Positions 7,600-15,020 of a stretch of DNA of 26,730 nucleotides are shown piece by piece. The DNA lies in IMG/VR virus record IMGVR_UViG_3300033153_004977, positions 1 to 26,730 of that record. One strand, given 5' to 3'. The position numbers were made by a program, and so were the translations under genes. This DNA is from a virus. Positions within the stretch are counted from its first letter, which is position 1; each line of letters opens with the position of its first letter. Under the pieces are notes generated by a model, which was not told the DNA's origin, did no database searches, and was given only the letters and a program-made list of their open reading frames with translations.

Positions 7600-7625
7600 A
7601 TCTGATACCTATATATCTGATACCT
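7598..7625. repeat. two tandem near-palindromic 13-bp repeats over the nuclease start
   Basis: ATATCTGATACCT occurs at 7598-7610 and again at 7613-7625, a 15-bp period. The core GTATC-A-GATA(T/C) on the minus strand is almost self-complementary. The first copy overlaps the ATG of the VRR-NUC-like gene. The geometry suggests a repressor operator or a translational operator. Confidence 0.5.
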
Positions 7626-7636
7626 GTAATTGAAGA

Positions 7637-7699
7637 TCACTGTTTCCAGTAATAACCCAAAATAATAACAAGGCGAATGAATGAAATCATGATAAACAT
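7637..7699 (-). CDS. possible 20-aa hydrophobic peptide
   Basis: MFIMISFIRLVIILGYYWKQ begins by TGATG overlap on the stop of the gene at 7699-8034 and would be a single membrane segment. It fills an otherwise empty stretch between that gene and the nuclease. There is no homology evidence, and translation could only be by coupling. Confidence 0.25.
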   Translation of the reverse strand: MFIMISFIRLVIILGYYWKQ

Positions 7700-8034
7700 C
7701 AATGAGTTGAGTAATAATGACCATTCTCCCAGACACAATGGCGGACAGGTTCATCAATCTCTGGAAACTTGAAAACAATAAACACTCGCGTAGCATACTC
7801 TGGGTAAAGTTTTTTTGCAATTCTGAAAGCTTTACGCTTGGCCCGAATGCGGGCTTTGTGTTCATTTGCCAACAACAAGTGGATTGTAGTCCATTTCCAC
7901 CAGAGAAATCGTTTTGTCACCAAGTTCTCAATATATTGATACTGAGGCGTGATAGTGTTTCTCAGTTTCCACTCTGGTTGACCATTTATATTGTGGATAG
8001 TCTCAATCTCATACCTCAAGACCTTGTTAAGCAT
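7699..8034 (-). CDS. hypothetical, 111 aa, basic
   Basis: Starts MLNKVLRYEIETIHN. GGAG lies 8 nt before this ATG; a TTG four codons upstream is the weaker alternative. The middle is basic (HKARIRAKRKAFRIAKKLYP), which could bind nucleic acid, and the ends are rich in Trp/Tyr/His. No family is recognised. It overlaps the upstream gene by 8 nt. Confidence 0.6.
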   Translation of the reverse strand: MLNKVLRYEIETIHNINGQPEWKLRNTITPQYQYIENLVTKRFLWWKWTTIHLLLANEHKARIRAKRKAFRIAKKLYPEYATRVFIVFKFPEIDEPVRHCVWENGHYYSTH

Positions 8035-8347
8035 GATGTGCTCCAATCAATTTGACAACCTTGGTTGACAGGACCCCACTAATTCTCTTAGTGGCTGTGA
8101 TGCGTAATTCTTTGTAACTATCCCTGTTAAGATTAAAATGTTTCAGAGCATCCTTCCATGCAGCGGCATCAGCTTCACTCTTGTTGTGTATCACATAATC
8201 GGTAACCACTCGCCTCTTTTTCAGACGTAAGAAACCATAAGGTTTCATTTTGAATGTCTCAGTCTTCCGATAAGCCAGACGACAAACTCTAATTATTTCC
8301 CAACCACCTGATTCATTACGACCTTCAACTTGGTAGAATAGCAACAT
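8027..8347 (-). CDS. hypothetical, 106 aa
   Basis: MLLFYQVEGRNESGGWEIIR ... VVKLIGAHHA. It mixes beta-like segments and basic residues (RLKKRRVVTDYVI), with no recognised motif. It has a clear independent frame and an overlap with the following gene. It sits between the sulfotransferase and another hypothetical gene in the same direction. Confidence 0.6.
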   Translation of the reverse strand: MLLFYQVEGRNESGGWEIIRVCRLAYRKTETFKMKPYGFLRLKKRRVVTDYVIHNKSEADAAAWKDALKHFNLNRDSYKELRITATKRISGVLSTKVVKLIGAHHA

Positions 8348-8363
8348 GTTAGCAGCCTTTCCA

Positions 8364-8882
8364 TTAGGTTAGCAGGATCCTGTAGTTATTGTTGAGAAAA
8401 TCCTGACGAAACCGTTTGGTCACCATTCTGGCCGTGTGAAAATTATAATAGTCCATGAATGAACGATCTTTCCGCCCCATTGACACATTCCGTTGAGGTA
8501 TCTTCAATAGTGGGAGACCAACATTATCCATTACATACTCGAATTCCTCTTGGAGATTCTCGAAGTGGATGACATGATTGCAGGCGGGTTGTCCGAAGAA
8601 CATTCTCTCACCTTGTAAAAAGTGACATCCGTCGAGAAATTCTGGCAACCAGAGTGAGAATGGTTTCTCCCTTGGCTTGTTGTAGAACCAAGACACTATC
8701 ACATCGAATGGATTGCGAACAGTACAGATGACATCCCAATCATACAGGTCCCACGTCGGTTCGTAGGCATGGTGGTTACCTTTGATAACGAAACCCATTT
8801 TCATCAACGTGTGGGCGGTAGCGGTTGACGCCGTCCGAGGATGAGCAATAAAAGCGACTTTCTTTTCTTGATGTACATACAC
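8364..8882 (-). CDS. PAPS-dependent sulfotransferase-like protein
   Basis: 172 aa from a GTG at 8882, which shares its G with the TAG of the polymerase gene (TAGTG) and has GGAG 8 nt upstream; an upstream TTG would add seven residues. FIAHPRTAST (about 12-21) matches the 5'-phosphosulfate loop of sulfotransferases, and VRNPFDVIVSWF (about 55-66) matches the 3'-phosphate-binding motif (RNPxDxxxSxF). The protein is shorter than typical sulfotransferases (about 250-300 aa), so it is a compact form. It would move a sulfo group from PAPS to an acceptor such as a glycan, lipid or small molecule. The acceptor cannot be read from the sequence. Confidence 0.78.
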   Translation of the reverse strand: MYVHQEKKVAFIAHPRTASTATAHTLMKMGFVIKGNHHAYEPTWDLYDWDVICTVRNPFDVIVSWFYNKPREKPFSLWLPEFLDGCHFLQGERMFFGQPACNHVIHFENLQEEFEYVMDNVGLPLLKIPQRNVSMGRKDRSFMDYYNFHTARMVTKRFRQDFLNNNYRILLT

Positions 8883-11428
8883 TACATCATCTCCGGGGCA
8901 CAAATTTTGACGGTGACCGATCCACCCTTCTTCTCAGCCCAATTTGCTTGGGCTTCATTCCAAGTCATCCCGATCAGCGGAACTTGCGATCGATAAGATT
9001 CAACAGATTCCCTGACTTTTTGGGTCACTTGAGAGATATATTTTGGATGAGTAACGCACATGATTTCATCATGAACATTCATTGGAGCCACGATCAATTC
9101 ATGAACACCATAAGGTTGAATATCCCAAATCATTCGCTGAGTATTTTTCGTGATCTGTCCACCAGGTGATTGAATCTCGTGATTCGCAGCAGCCCGCATG
9201 TTAGCTTGCTGTAATCCAAAGGCTGCACCATACAACGCACTGGCAACAGCACCACCGGCTGTCTGGACTCGATCTCGACGCCAGACCTTCACCGGATGGT
9301 TTCGCCACCCCTTAGGTGGAGCATTGGCCAACTCAAACAAGGCTCGGCAAATCTTATTCTCTAGTGTGAAGTACCTGCGAAAACCTAAGAAGGATTCAAC
9401 GTAATCAGATGGTTCCTTCCAGATAACTTGTGTCCCGACACCACCAGGTTGACGCATCGAGCAGAAAGCATCGAATGTACGTTCACGAGCCTTACCCACG
9501 CCGGGATACTTCTTATCAAACGCCTCCATCGCCGCCTTGGCGACATCCTCATCGACACCCAGGTTGCGGACCAGAGTCTCCCAAGTGCCACCATAGATCA
9601 TAGCGAACACACCGGATTTACCCTTTAGGTACATGTCGTTCTCAGTACCACTTGATGCAAGTATCTGAGCATAGGTGTAACCAGGAAAGAGAGACATCGC
9701 GAACAGACCATGAATCTTTTGACGAACCATATGTTCATCATCACACTCATCGCATTTACCAGAGTCTTTGCAATCCTTGCAGCCAGCCCCCTCACATTTA
9801 TGGCACTTTCCAGTTTGATTGCAAAAAGGACATTCGATCTTCTTCAGTAGATCAGTACGGAGGGTTGGATCATTGTAGACGGCATCAGCCAGTGTTACCT
9901 CAAACGCATCAAAGTCACCACCACAGAGGACAAAATTATCCCATGTTAATGGAAAACATCTACGCACATCCTTAGTCGCTTTGATCCCTTGAGCGTTCAA
10001 GCCATCCGTCCCTGACATCCGGCTGGACTTGGTGCCAACGACAACGAAGGACGCATGGAAGCGACCAGCCAAGAGCAGCTTATTGTAGAGTTCAACTTCC
10101 TTGCCAGCGATCTTGATGTCCAATACCTCTTTGGCGCGGTAGGCGGCTGGGTGGTTACCCATGTCTTCCTCGCAAGGTGGCATAACTTTCAAGATACCTT
10201 CGTCACATCGTGGACAACCTTTGCCTTCGCACTTTTCGCAAGGCTCTTCTTCTCCAACAGTCCATTTCTTTTTGATCTTCTCCAAGTTCTGTTTCTTCGT
10301 GGACCAGACGCCGGTAGCTTCAATCTGGATGACTTCAGTGTCATCCATCATCTCGTACATGTATTCGCGAACTTCACTTGGTTTATTCGGATTGAACTTG
10401 CTGCCATCGACTTTCTCTTGAGCAATCTTGCAAAGGTCTTCCATGCCGGGTCTATCGATATTGAAACCATGCCAACGAATCACTGGAACCATTGTCGCCA
10501 GGATCGAATCATCATCACCTATTGGTGGATATTTGAAGTGCTTGTCGAGTTCCCGTGTGTAGACGATGTCATCGTAGGCATACTCTCTAGCATCTTCGTG
10601 AGTTCCCCAGTGATCAATGAACAGCTTGATCTTTGCGGGCCAGGCATGACCCTTGAGAACATCAATCTCTTTCTTCTTGTCATAACCCCAAACTTCCCAA
10701 TTCTTTTCACGGCTGGATATGGCTTTGGCGAATGGGGCATAACCCAATTCCTGAGGATACCAAGATTTCGGCGGTTCTACATCTTCGTAATGAAACTTTG
10801 GCATAAGATCCATGGCATGTTCAGCCAGAAATTTCAGACCACCGGCGGGTGCGAACTTTAGAACAACATCCTTGAAGTCAGGATCAAACTCTCCATCACG
10901 CATTCGATCCATGACAGTCCAGCGAGGGGCTTCGGGGTCAGCTTTACGAGCAAAATATATACCGTCCAACTCAACCCTTTTTTCAAGTTCTTCCGACAGC
11001 GCATACGCCAACGCAGTTGGAACTTTCCGAATATAAATACTCTTGCGCGCCATCAGTGATTGGAATTCGCCCTTACGAGAATACATCATCAAATCAAGAG
11101 CAGAAGCGAACTTGATGGCCGGTCCATCACGTCCGTACATTTCTAGTTCTGCTATCTCTTCGATGTGTTCGACCGGTATCCAGTCCAGAGGGCATAGACG
11201 AAAAATCGTATAGAGCTTCGCTAATTGAAAAACATCAAATGCCAAATTGAACCCGACAATACAGTGTTCAAGCCAACTTTCAATCAGACGGAGTGTCTTA
11301 CCAATAGGCTCAGTCCAGATGTCATAGAGATGGATCGGTCCGTCTTCGATAGCGTATTGAAGGAGCACAGCCATGGAGTGCAGACCGCAAGTCTCGGAAT
11401 CCACGTATATTTTAAGGGGTTTAGACAT
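8882..11428 (-). CDS. family A DNA polymerase with 3'-5' exonuclease and inserted zinc clusters
   Basis: 848 aa from the ATG at 11428. Exonuclease motifs: Exo I YVDSET (Asp10, Glu12), Exo II GFNLAFD (59-65), Exo III EYAYDDIVY (about 283-291). Polymerase motif A is GGDFDAFEVTLADA (503-516); motif B runs from Lys604 to Tyr612 in KSGVFAMIYGG; motif C is NVHDE (784-788). Phe608 aligns with E. coli Pol I Phe762. Two Cys-rich modules are inserted: CEKCEGKGCPRC (397-408) and a larger one at 533-562 (CPFCNQTGKCHKCEGAGCKDC..CDEC), DnaJ-like CxxCxGxG patterns placed between the exonuclease and motif A, and between motifs A and B. It is the main replicative polymerase of the phage. An HNH gene lies immediately upstream with an 8-nt overlap. 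Confidence 0.93.
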   Translation of the reverse strand: MSKPLKIYVDSETCGLHSMAVLLQYAIEDGPIHLYDIWTEPIGKTLRLIESWLEHCIVGFNLAFDVFQLAKLYTIFRLCPLDWIPVEHIEEIAELEMYGRDGPAIKFASALDLMMYSRKGEFQSLMARKSIYIRKVPTALAYALSEELEKRVELDGIYFARKADPEAPRWTVMDRMRDGEFDPDFKDVVLKFAPAGGLKFLAEHAMDLMPKFHYEDVEPPKSWYPQELGYAPFAKAISSREKNWEVWGYDKKKEIDVLKGHAWPAKIKLFIDHWGTHEDAREYAYDDIVYTRELDKHFKYPPIGDDDSILATMVPVIRWHGFNIDRPGMEDLCKIAQEKVDGSKFNPNKPSEVREYMYEMMDDTEVIQIEATGVWSTKKQNLEKIKKKWTVGEEEPCEKCEGKGCPRCDEGILKVMPPCEEDMGNHPAAYRAKEVLDIKIAGKEVELYNKLLLAGRFHASFVVVGTKSSRMSGTDGLNAQGIKATKDVRRCFPLTWDNFVLCGGDFDAFEVTLADAVYNDPTLRTDLLKKIECPFCNQTGKCHKCEGAGCKDCKDSGKCDECDDEHMVRQKIHGLFAMSLFPGYTYAQILASSGTENDMYLKGKSGVFAMIYGGTWETLVRNLGVDEDVAKAAMEAFDKKYPGVGKARERTFDAFCSMRQPGGVGTQVIWKEPSDYVESFLGFRRYFTLENKICRALFELANAPPKGWRNHPVKVWRRDRVQTAGGAVASALYGAAFGLQQANMRAAANHEIQSPGGQITKNTQRMIWDIQPYGVHELIVAPMNVHDEIMCVTHPKYISQVTQKVRESVESYRSQVPLIGMTWNEAQANWAEKKGGSVTVKICAPEMM

Positions 11429-12077
11429 GCTTCCAAGTTTTCCTTTGAACAATGAATTTGATATTCTGAGTTGAGCAATGATACTTGAGAGCAAGTTCTT
11501 GATGAGTCAAGCCTTTTGAGTATGTAGCACGAATTTCCAAGACATCCTCTTCTGTAAGACGCACTATGCGACGGGGTTGTCGAGAATACTCGGAGCGATC
11601 GATATGCTTCCAAAGTCTCCCACAACGTATTGCCGATACTGTACACTCACTGACTCCCAGTTCGAGTGCCAACGACCTACCAGTTTGTGGTGATGTCAAA
11701 ACATGCCTAGCTTGAGTCTCCGTCAAAATAGCCATTCCATGTTCTTCACCTGGATGTGAAATCTGATGACCTTTCTCATCGCGATCATCATTATTTTGAT
11801 ACCTCGTACCTTTCCAAAGATGTGCAGGATTACAACACGAAGGAATATCACACGTATGGCAAACATCGGTCCCACCTGGATCAATACCATTGGCTAAGAA
11901 AAATGCTATGCGAGGTGCTTTATACAGAGGACCCAAACGAAACAAACCTCGTCCAAATTCATCCTTAGCAGCAGTCCACTTCCAACATTCATCAGAACCA
12001 CGTTTATCGACTTTCAACCAGAAGCGTGCAATATCAGATTCTGTGAGTGCAGGTATTGGTAGATATTTTTGTTTCAT
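11421..12077 (-). CDS. HNH homing endonuclease with two HTH modules
   Basis: 218 aa from the ATG at 12077 (an upstream TTG would add four residues). The order is an N-terminal SDECWKWTA segment, an HNH core with ICysPair VCHTCDIPSCCNPAHLWKG, then NNDDRDEKGH, then two repeated HTH units: LTETQARHVLTS...CTVSAIRCGRLWKHI and LTEEDVLEIRATYSKG...WKHV. The doubled DNA-binding tail may give a longer recognition site than its relatives. It sits directly in front of the DNA polymerase gene; polymerase genes are favoured sites for such elements, and the target may be the polymerase locus of a related phage. Confidence 0.87.
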   Translation of the reverse strand: MKQKYLPIPALTESDIARFWLKVDKRGSDECWKWTAAKDEFGRGLFRLGPLYKAPRIAFFLANGIDPGGTDVCHTCDIPSCCNPAHLWKGTRYQNNDDRDEKGHQISHPGEEHGMAILTETQARHVLTSPQTGRSLALELGVSECTVSAIRCGRLWKHIDRSEYSRQPRRIVRLTEEDVLEIRATYSKGLTHQELALKYHCSTQNIKFIVQRKTWKHV

Positions 12078-12133
12078 GTTGATTCTCAAATGATGGTGTT
12101 TGTTTTATGGGCACGATATACATCGCACTTCAA

Positions 12134-12153
12134 TGGCTATCTGGAGACAGCCA
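12134..12153. other. strong short hairpin between small gene and HNH gene
   Basis: TGGCTATCTGGAGACAGCCA can fold as an 8-bp stem with one G-U pair and a 4-nt loop. Neither side has a clear T-run, so a terminator is only possible. It lies just after the stop of the 43-aa gene and could be an RNA processing or stability element. The same gap holds a second small inverted repeat (CGAT-GTAT-ATCG). Confidence 0.4.
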
Positions 12154-12158
12154 GTGTT

Positions 12159-12290
12159 TCACTCGACTTCCTCCATCGCGAAGTCATACCCTTCCCAATT
12201 ATCAACTCCAGCATTGAACAATGCTTGAAGGACTTTTGAATCATGCAAAAGAATTTCATACTCTTCGTGTGTTATCGTCACGTCGTCCAT
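12159..12290 (-). CDS. conserved small phage protein, 43 aa
   Basis: MDDVTITHEEYEILLHDSKV ... LFNAGVDNWEGYDFAMEE. The pattern EEYExLLxDSxxLxAL...AGVDNWxGYDxA is widespread in small proteins of unrelated phages. Its function is unknown. It overlaps the end of the upstream HNH gene by 13 nt, suggesting that the HNH gene was inserted just in front of it. Confidence 0.7.
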   Translation of the reverse strand: MDDVTITHEEYEILLHDSKVLQALFNAGVDNWEGYDFAMEEVE

Positions 12291-12931
12291 GTGAGATGTT
12301 CCTTTTTCCAGTTACCTAATGCCTGTTTTGCTTGAACAATAGTATCGAACGCTCCAAGCCAATAATGCTTACCCTTGGATGTGATTCTTGCTTGAAACCG
12401 ACCTTTGTAAGGAGAGACACCCCTCACCCCAGTCTGTCCATCTATATTCCCGCTGCCAGTATGACGTTTTCCTTTGAGATGCTTCCATTTCTTACCACGT
12501 CGTATATTTGATATAGTAGAATCAACTACACCATACACATCAGCAAGTGCAGAATTGGTCTCATCAGATTCAAGAATCTCGACTACTTGAGTTTCAGTTA
12601 AGATTGATGAAATAGTTTGTTCACCTCTAATTTGTCTCCCTTTATCTTGCATGTCTCGATTATTATCCAAAACTGTCCCGAGCCAGAGATGTTCAGGATT
12701 CACACAAGATCGATTGTCACAAGTATGACAAACACACATATTTCCAGGGTCTTTATTCTTAATAAAATATGAAACACGATGTGCTCCATATGAAACAAAC
12801 CCAACTGAAAATTGGCCATAGCCATCTGCTTTGTTAGCAGTCCACTCCCAGCAATCATCAGAATCACACTTGTCGACTTTCGACCAGAAGCGTTTAAGAT
12901 CAGATTCTGTGAGTATAGGTATTGCTTTCAT
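12278..12931 (-). CDS. HNH homing endonuclease with HTH and AP2 domains
   Basis: 217 aa from the ATG at 12931, with GGAG five bases upstream; longer in-frame reading would run through the tRNA-Thr gene and is rejected. Domains: SDDCWEWTA start; HNH core AHRVSYF ... CVCHTCDNRSCVNPEHLWLG; HTH LTETQVVEILESDE...NIRRGKKWKHL; and a C-terminal AP2-type DNA-binding domain TGVRGVSPYKGRFQARI ... YWLGAFDTIVQAKQAL. It lies directly downstream of tRNA-Thr, so it may travel with, or cut near, a tRNA locus. Confidence 0.87.
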   Translation of the reverse strand: MKAIPILTESDLKRFWSKVDKCDSDDCWEWTANKADGYGQFSVGFVSYGAHRVSYFIKNKDPGNMCVCHTCDNRSCVNPEHLWLGTVLDNNRDMQDKGRQIRGEQTISSILTETQVVEILESDETNSALADVYGVVDSTISNIRRGKKWKHLKGKRHTGSGNIDGQTGVRGVSPYKGRFQARITSKGKHYWLGAFDTIVQAKQALGNWKKEHLTWTT

Positions 12932-12942
12932 AATTTCTCCAA

Positions 12943-13013
12943 AGCCGCAGGAAGGAATCGAACCTTCTTCGTCGGTGTACAAGACCGATGCTTGACCATT
13001 AAGCTACAGCGGC
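12943..13013 (-). tRNA. tRNA-Thr (anticodon UGU)
   Basis: A 71-nt cloverleaf: acceptor GCCGCTG/CTGCGGC with one T-T mismatch at pair 6-67; D-stem GCTT/AAGC; anticodon stem TCGGT/ACCGA around the loop CTTGTAC (U33, anticodon UGU reading ACA); T-arm GAAGG-TTCGATT-CCTTC. CCA is not encoded. It lies between a structured RNA candidate (5' side) and an HNH gene (3' side). Confidence 0.88.
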
Positions 13014-13017
13014 AAAA

Positions 13018-13146
13018 GGGACGCCCGGCTCATCGCATGGGTTAGTCCAGGTTACCACCCTAGACTATACCTCCCGGTTACCAACGTCGCCAGCCATGCG
13101 GTAGTAGTTGTTCAATGGCTCATTTGCCATACACCGGGAACGTCCC
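13018..13146 (-). ncRNA. candidate structured RNA 1, 5' of tRNA-Thr
   Basis: These 129 nt have no ORF and show nested base pairing (given in + coordinates). Closing stem: 13018-13023 with 13141-13146 (GGGACG/CGTCCC), continued by 13024-13028 with 13134-13138 (CCCGG/CCGGG) across a 2-nt bulge. Second helix: 13034-13040 with 13094-13100 (CGCATGG/CCATGCG). Inside it is a 9-bp hairpin, 13043-13051 with 13059-13067, with a 7-nt loop. A separate hairpin pairs 13115-13119 with 13126-13130 (ATGGC/GCCAT). The block ends 4 nt before tRNA-Thr, and its first base is the last base of the upstream TAG stop. Stable small RNAs of unknown function in tRNA clusters are known from T4 (RNAs C and D). I do not recognise a riboswitch or ribozyme core. 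The strand is inferred from neighbours. Confidence 0.6.
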
Positions 13147-13373
13147 TATATCTTGTCGAGTACTGCTTGTGCAGCTTCCTCCCTGTTCTTGTAGACACCT
13201 GTGTCCATGAGAAGATCGAGAGCTTCTTTGATCCACGCTGTTACCTTGGCCATCTTCTTAGGCATATCAGGATCGACGATAGCTCTCAAGCCATCTGTGA
13301 TTCCACCACCGACTGGGATGGCATCTCTCGTAAACTTATTGATCACCAATCTCTTTTCATTCGGTCCCATCAT
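13146..13373 (-). CDS. hypothetical, 75 aa, C-terminal helical domain
   Basis: MMGPNEKRLVINKFTRDAIP ... REEAAQAVLDKI. Its ATG lies inside the 3' end of the ParB-like gene (overlap 17 nt), with GGGA five bases upstream. A PVGGGITDGLRAI turn is followed by helices (ALDLLMDTGVYKNREEAAQ) that resemble the short dimerisation helices of phage DNA-binding proteins, but no family can be named. The gene ends at the first base pair of structured RNA candidate 1. Confidence 0.55.
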   Translation of the reverse strand: MMGPNEKRLVINKFTRDAIPVGGGITDGLRAIVDPDMPKKMAKVTAWIKEALDLLMDTGVYKNREEAAQAVLDKI

Positions 13374-14181
13374 CGTCATCCCATGGATTATCGTTGTTGC
13401 TCTCCTGTTGATAGTCAGGAGCATAAGTCTTGATGTCTTTCCTGATATCAGTAGTAGTAATATATCCAGCAGCCCATGCAAGAAGACGTGGAGGCAACCC
13501 ATTGATCCCAGCGTTGATCAAGACTCCTGTCATCTTGCTGATCTGTTCCTTGGTTTTCCGTGGTCTGAATTTTCGTTTGAGTTTTTTGGGAAACTTTTTC
13601 CCCGATCTGCTCTTCAATTGGATGATCTGCTTGGCACCCTCGATCCTCTCATCTTCGGGCAGATTCCAAATGGCTTCGATGTCAGTTGCAACTATTCGAC
13701 CAGCCGCTGCCAACTGTTGAACCTCTTCCGGAAGTTGAGTCAAGCGAAATCTAGTGTGTATCCATCTAGTGGGTTTCTTCAACTCAGCCGCTGCCTTCCT
13801 GAGTGATATACCCTCAGAATACATTGCTTTAATAGCCAAGGCTTCTTCAAGCATGTTCAGGTCTTTACGTTCCAAGTTCTCCGTGAAATTCAGTAGGCGA
13901 GCCTGGTGTTCGTTAAGGTCTGATCTAACGACTGCTGGTATCTTATCCCATTTCAGGAAGACGGTACAGGCTTTGTATCGACGGTGACCTGCGATGAGCC
14001 TTAACTTCCCATCCTTCCATGGTTGGACTACAATAGGAAACTGAAGACCAATCTCTCCAATGGAGTCTGCCAGTTCGGAAACTGACTGTAGTGTGAAAGC
14101 ACCACGACAATTGAAACTCTCGTCATAGAAAATCTCTGCAACAGGAATCTCGTATGCGTCGTAGTGCTTCAATCTTTTCAT
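13357..14181 (-). CDS. ParB-like DNA-binding/nuclease-fold protein 1
   Basis: 274 aa from the ATG at 14181 (ATGA overlap with the upstream gene). ParB N-terminal domain: IPVAEIFYDESFNCRG, GLQFPIVVQPWKDGK, GHRRYKA (65-71), then TENLERKDLNMLEEA, followed by an HTH-type block (ISLRKAAAELKKPTRWIHTR). A basic stretch KKFPKKLKRKFRPRK and an acidic tail (DNPWDDDDGTE) follow. Phage ParB-like proteins act in partitioning, transcription control, or as CTP-dependent clamps or nucleases; I see no ParA partner, so segregation is unlikely. A second paralogue is at 22736-23611. Confidence 0.82.
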   Translation of the reverse strand: MKRLKHYDAYEIPVAEIFYDESFNCRGAFTLQSVSELADSIGEIGLQFPIVVQPWKDGKLRLIAGHRRYKACTVFLKWDKIPAVVRSDLNEHQARLLNFTENLERKDLNMLEEALAIKAMYSEGISLRKAAAELKKPTRWIHTRFRLTQLPEEVQQLAAAGRIVATDIEAIWNLPEDERIEGAKQIIQLKSRSGKKFPKKLKRKFRPRKTKEQISKMTGVLINAGINGLPPRLLAWAAGYITTTDIRKDIKTYAPDYQQESNNDNPWDDDDGTE

Positions 14182-14858
14182 GTCCACATCCACAATCGTA
14201 CGGCGGCGAGTCGCTTCAACATCTCCTCTGCCTTCTCGTCCATGAGTTGCTCCACTTCATTGATCTCGTTGATGCGAGCCTTGTAAGCAGTCTTATGTTC
14301 GTCATCTCTGTAGACCATTTCCAATTTACCGGCGACACAGTCGGGCATACCCTCGTAGGGCACACAGAGCATCTTGGGACCATCGATTGCATCCCAGAGT
14401 TCATCCATCTTTGCCGGATACTCTTTCAGGTAGACCGTATTCCACCATCGGTAGAGTTCCTGCATTTCATCCATAACGTTTTCCATCACGCCATTCACCA
14501 TCAGTTGATGGGGACAGTCACCATACCACTCGATGTGACCGGGCAAGCATTCCTTGTCAATGAAGTCGGTGAGTATCTGGAATGACGCATGGAGCAAGAT
14601 CGTGCGCCGATCGGACCAGGTATGTGGCAAGTGGCGACAACGGACAGTCCCATAGCGATGCCATGCCCAACACTTGAGGTTATACCACATCGTCATTGGA
14701 CGGAGACAGGCTGGCCAGATTTCCCAATACTTGTATTTGATCTTGGTGATAAGAGATTTCGGTGAGGCATCATTGAATTCAATCATTGCATGTGTCCAAA
14801 TACTGCGTTGAAAACAGTCGGCTGCTTCATCAACTGGTAAGTCTCCGGAATAAGTCAC
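14178..14858 (-). CDS. conserved phage protein of unknown function, Trp/Cys-rich
   Basis: 226 aa if started at the GTG at 14858, or 202 aa from the ATG at 14786 (MIEFNDASPKSL...). The N-terminal half is rich in Trp, Tyr and His (KYKYWEIWPACLRPMTMWYN, HTWSDRRTILLHASFQIL), and the C-terminus is a charged helix (EVEQLMDEKAEEMLKRL). This style of protein recurs in large phages, but I know no function. The shared leader motif lies at 14858-14876; if it is a promoter, the GTG start would be nearly leaderless and the ATG at 14786 becomes the better choice. Confidence 0.6.
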   Translation of the reverse strand: MTYSGDLPVDEAADCFQRSIWTHAMIEFNDASPKSLITKIKYKYWEIWPACLRPMTMWYNLKCWAWHRYGTVRCRHLPHTWSDRRTILLHASFQILTDFIDKECLPGHIEWYGDCPHQLMVNGVMENVMDEMQELYRWWNTVYLKEYPAKMDELWDAIDGPKMLCVPYEGMPDCVAGKLEMVYRDDEHKTAYKARINEINEVEQLMDEKAEEMLKRLAAVRLWMWT

Positions 14859-14876
14859 CCTATTACCACTAAAATT
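14858..14876 (-). promoter_or_regulatory. putative extended -10 promoter/operator, copy D
   Basis: Minus-strand reading: AATTTTAGTGGTAATAGGG. It shares TTTTAGTGGTA and ATAGGG with the copies at 5336 and 21891 but has no spacer between the two blocks. TGGTAATAG fits an extended -10. It separates structured RNA candidate 2 from the following gene. Confidence 0.4.
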
Positions 14877-14893
14877 GAGTCACGTCTTCAAGC

Positions 14894-15020
14894 CTCAGTT
14901 TTCCTTGAATCACGTTCCTCCGAGAAGGCACAATGTGGAAACTGAGAACCACAATAGTGCCCCTACATCTCGCGTCTTATCCAAGGGTCCATATGCTAGG
15001 GCTCGCGATGAACCCTTCGG
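14894..15020 (-). ncRNA. candidate structured RNA 2, 3' of tRNA-Phe, possible pseudoknot
   Basis: The stretch 14877-15037 has no ORF. Pairings in + coordinates: GGCAC 14927-14931 with GTGCC 14957-14961, and GTGG 14935-14938 with CCAC 14949-14952, making one interrupted hairpin. On the minus strand its loop contains CTCAGTTT, which is exactly complementary to AAACTGAG at 14894-14901, an H-type pseudoknot (or an alternative 10-bp stem with one bulge). A second domain pairs CCAAGGGT 14981-14988 with ACCCTTCGG 15012-15020, or alternatively GGGCTC 14999-15004 with GAACCC 15010-15015. No known RNA family is recognised. The location directly after a tRNA mirrors candidate 1. Confidence 0.5.

Noticed and set aside
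10055-10861. 268-codon plus-strand ORF
   Set aside because: It lies antisense inside the DNA polymerase gene, whose motifs are intact in the opposite frame; composition is a shadow of the polymerase codons.
13043-13067. Group I intron P7-like TAGTC...GACTA pairing
   Set aside because: The strand order is reversed relative to a real P7, the block is only 129 nt, and no P3/P4-P6 core is present.
13018-13146. Hammerhead-type ribozyme
   Set aside because: No CUGAUGA ... GAAA core in either strand; only a GATGAG similarity.
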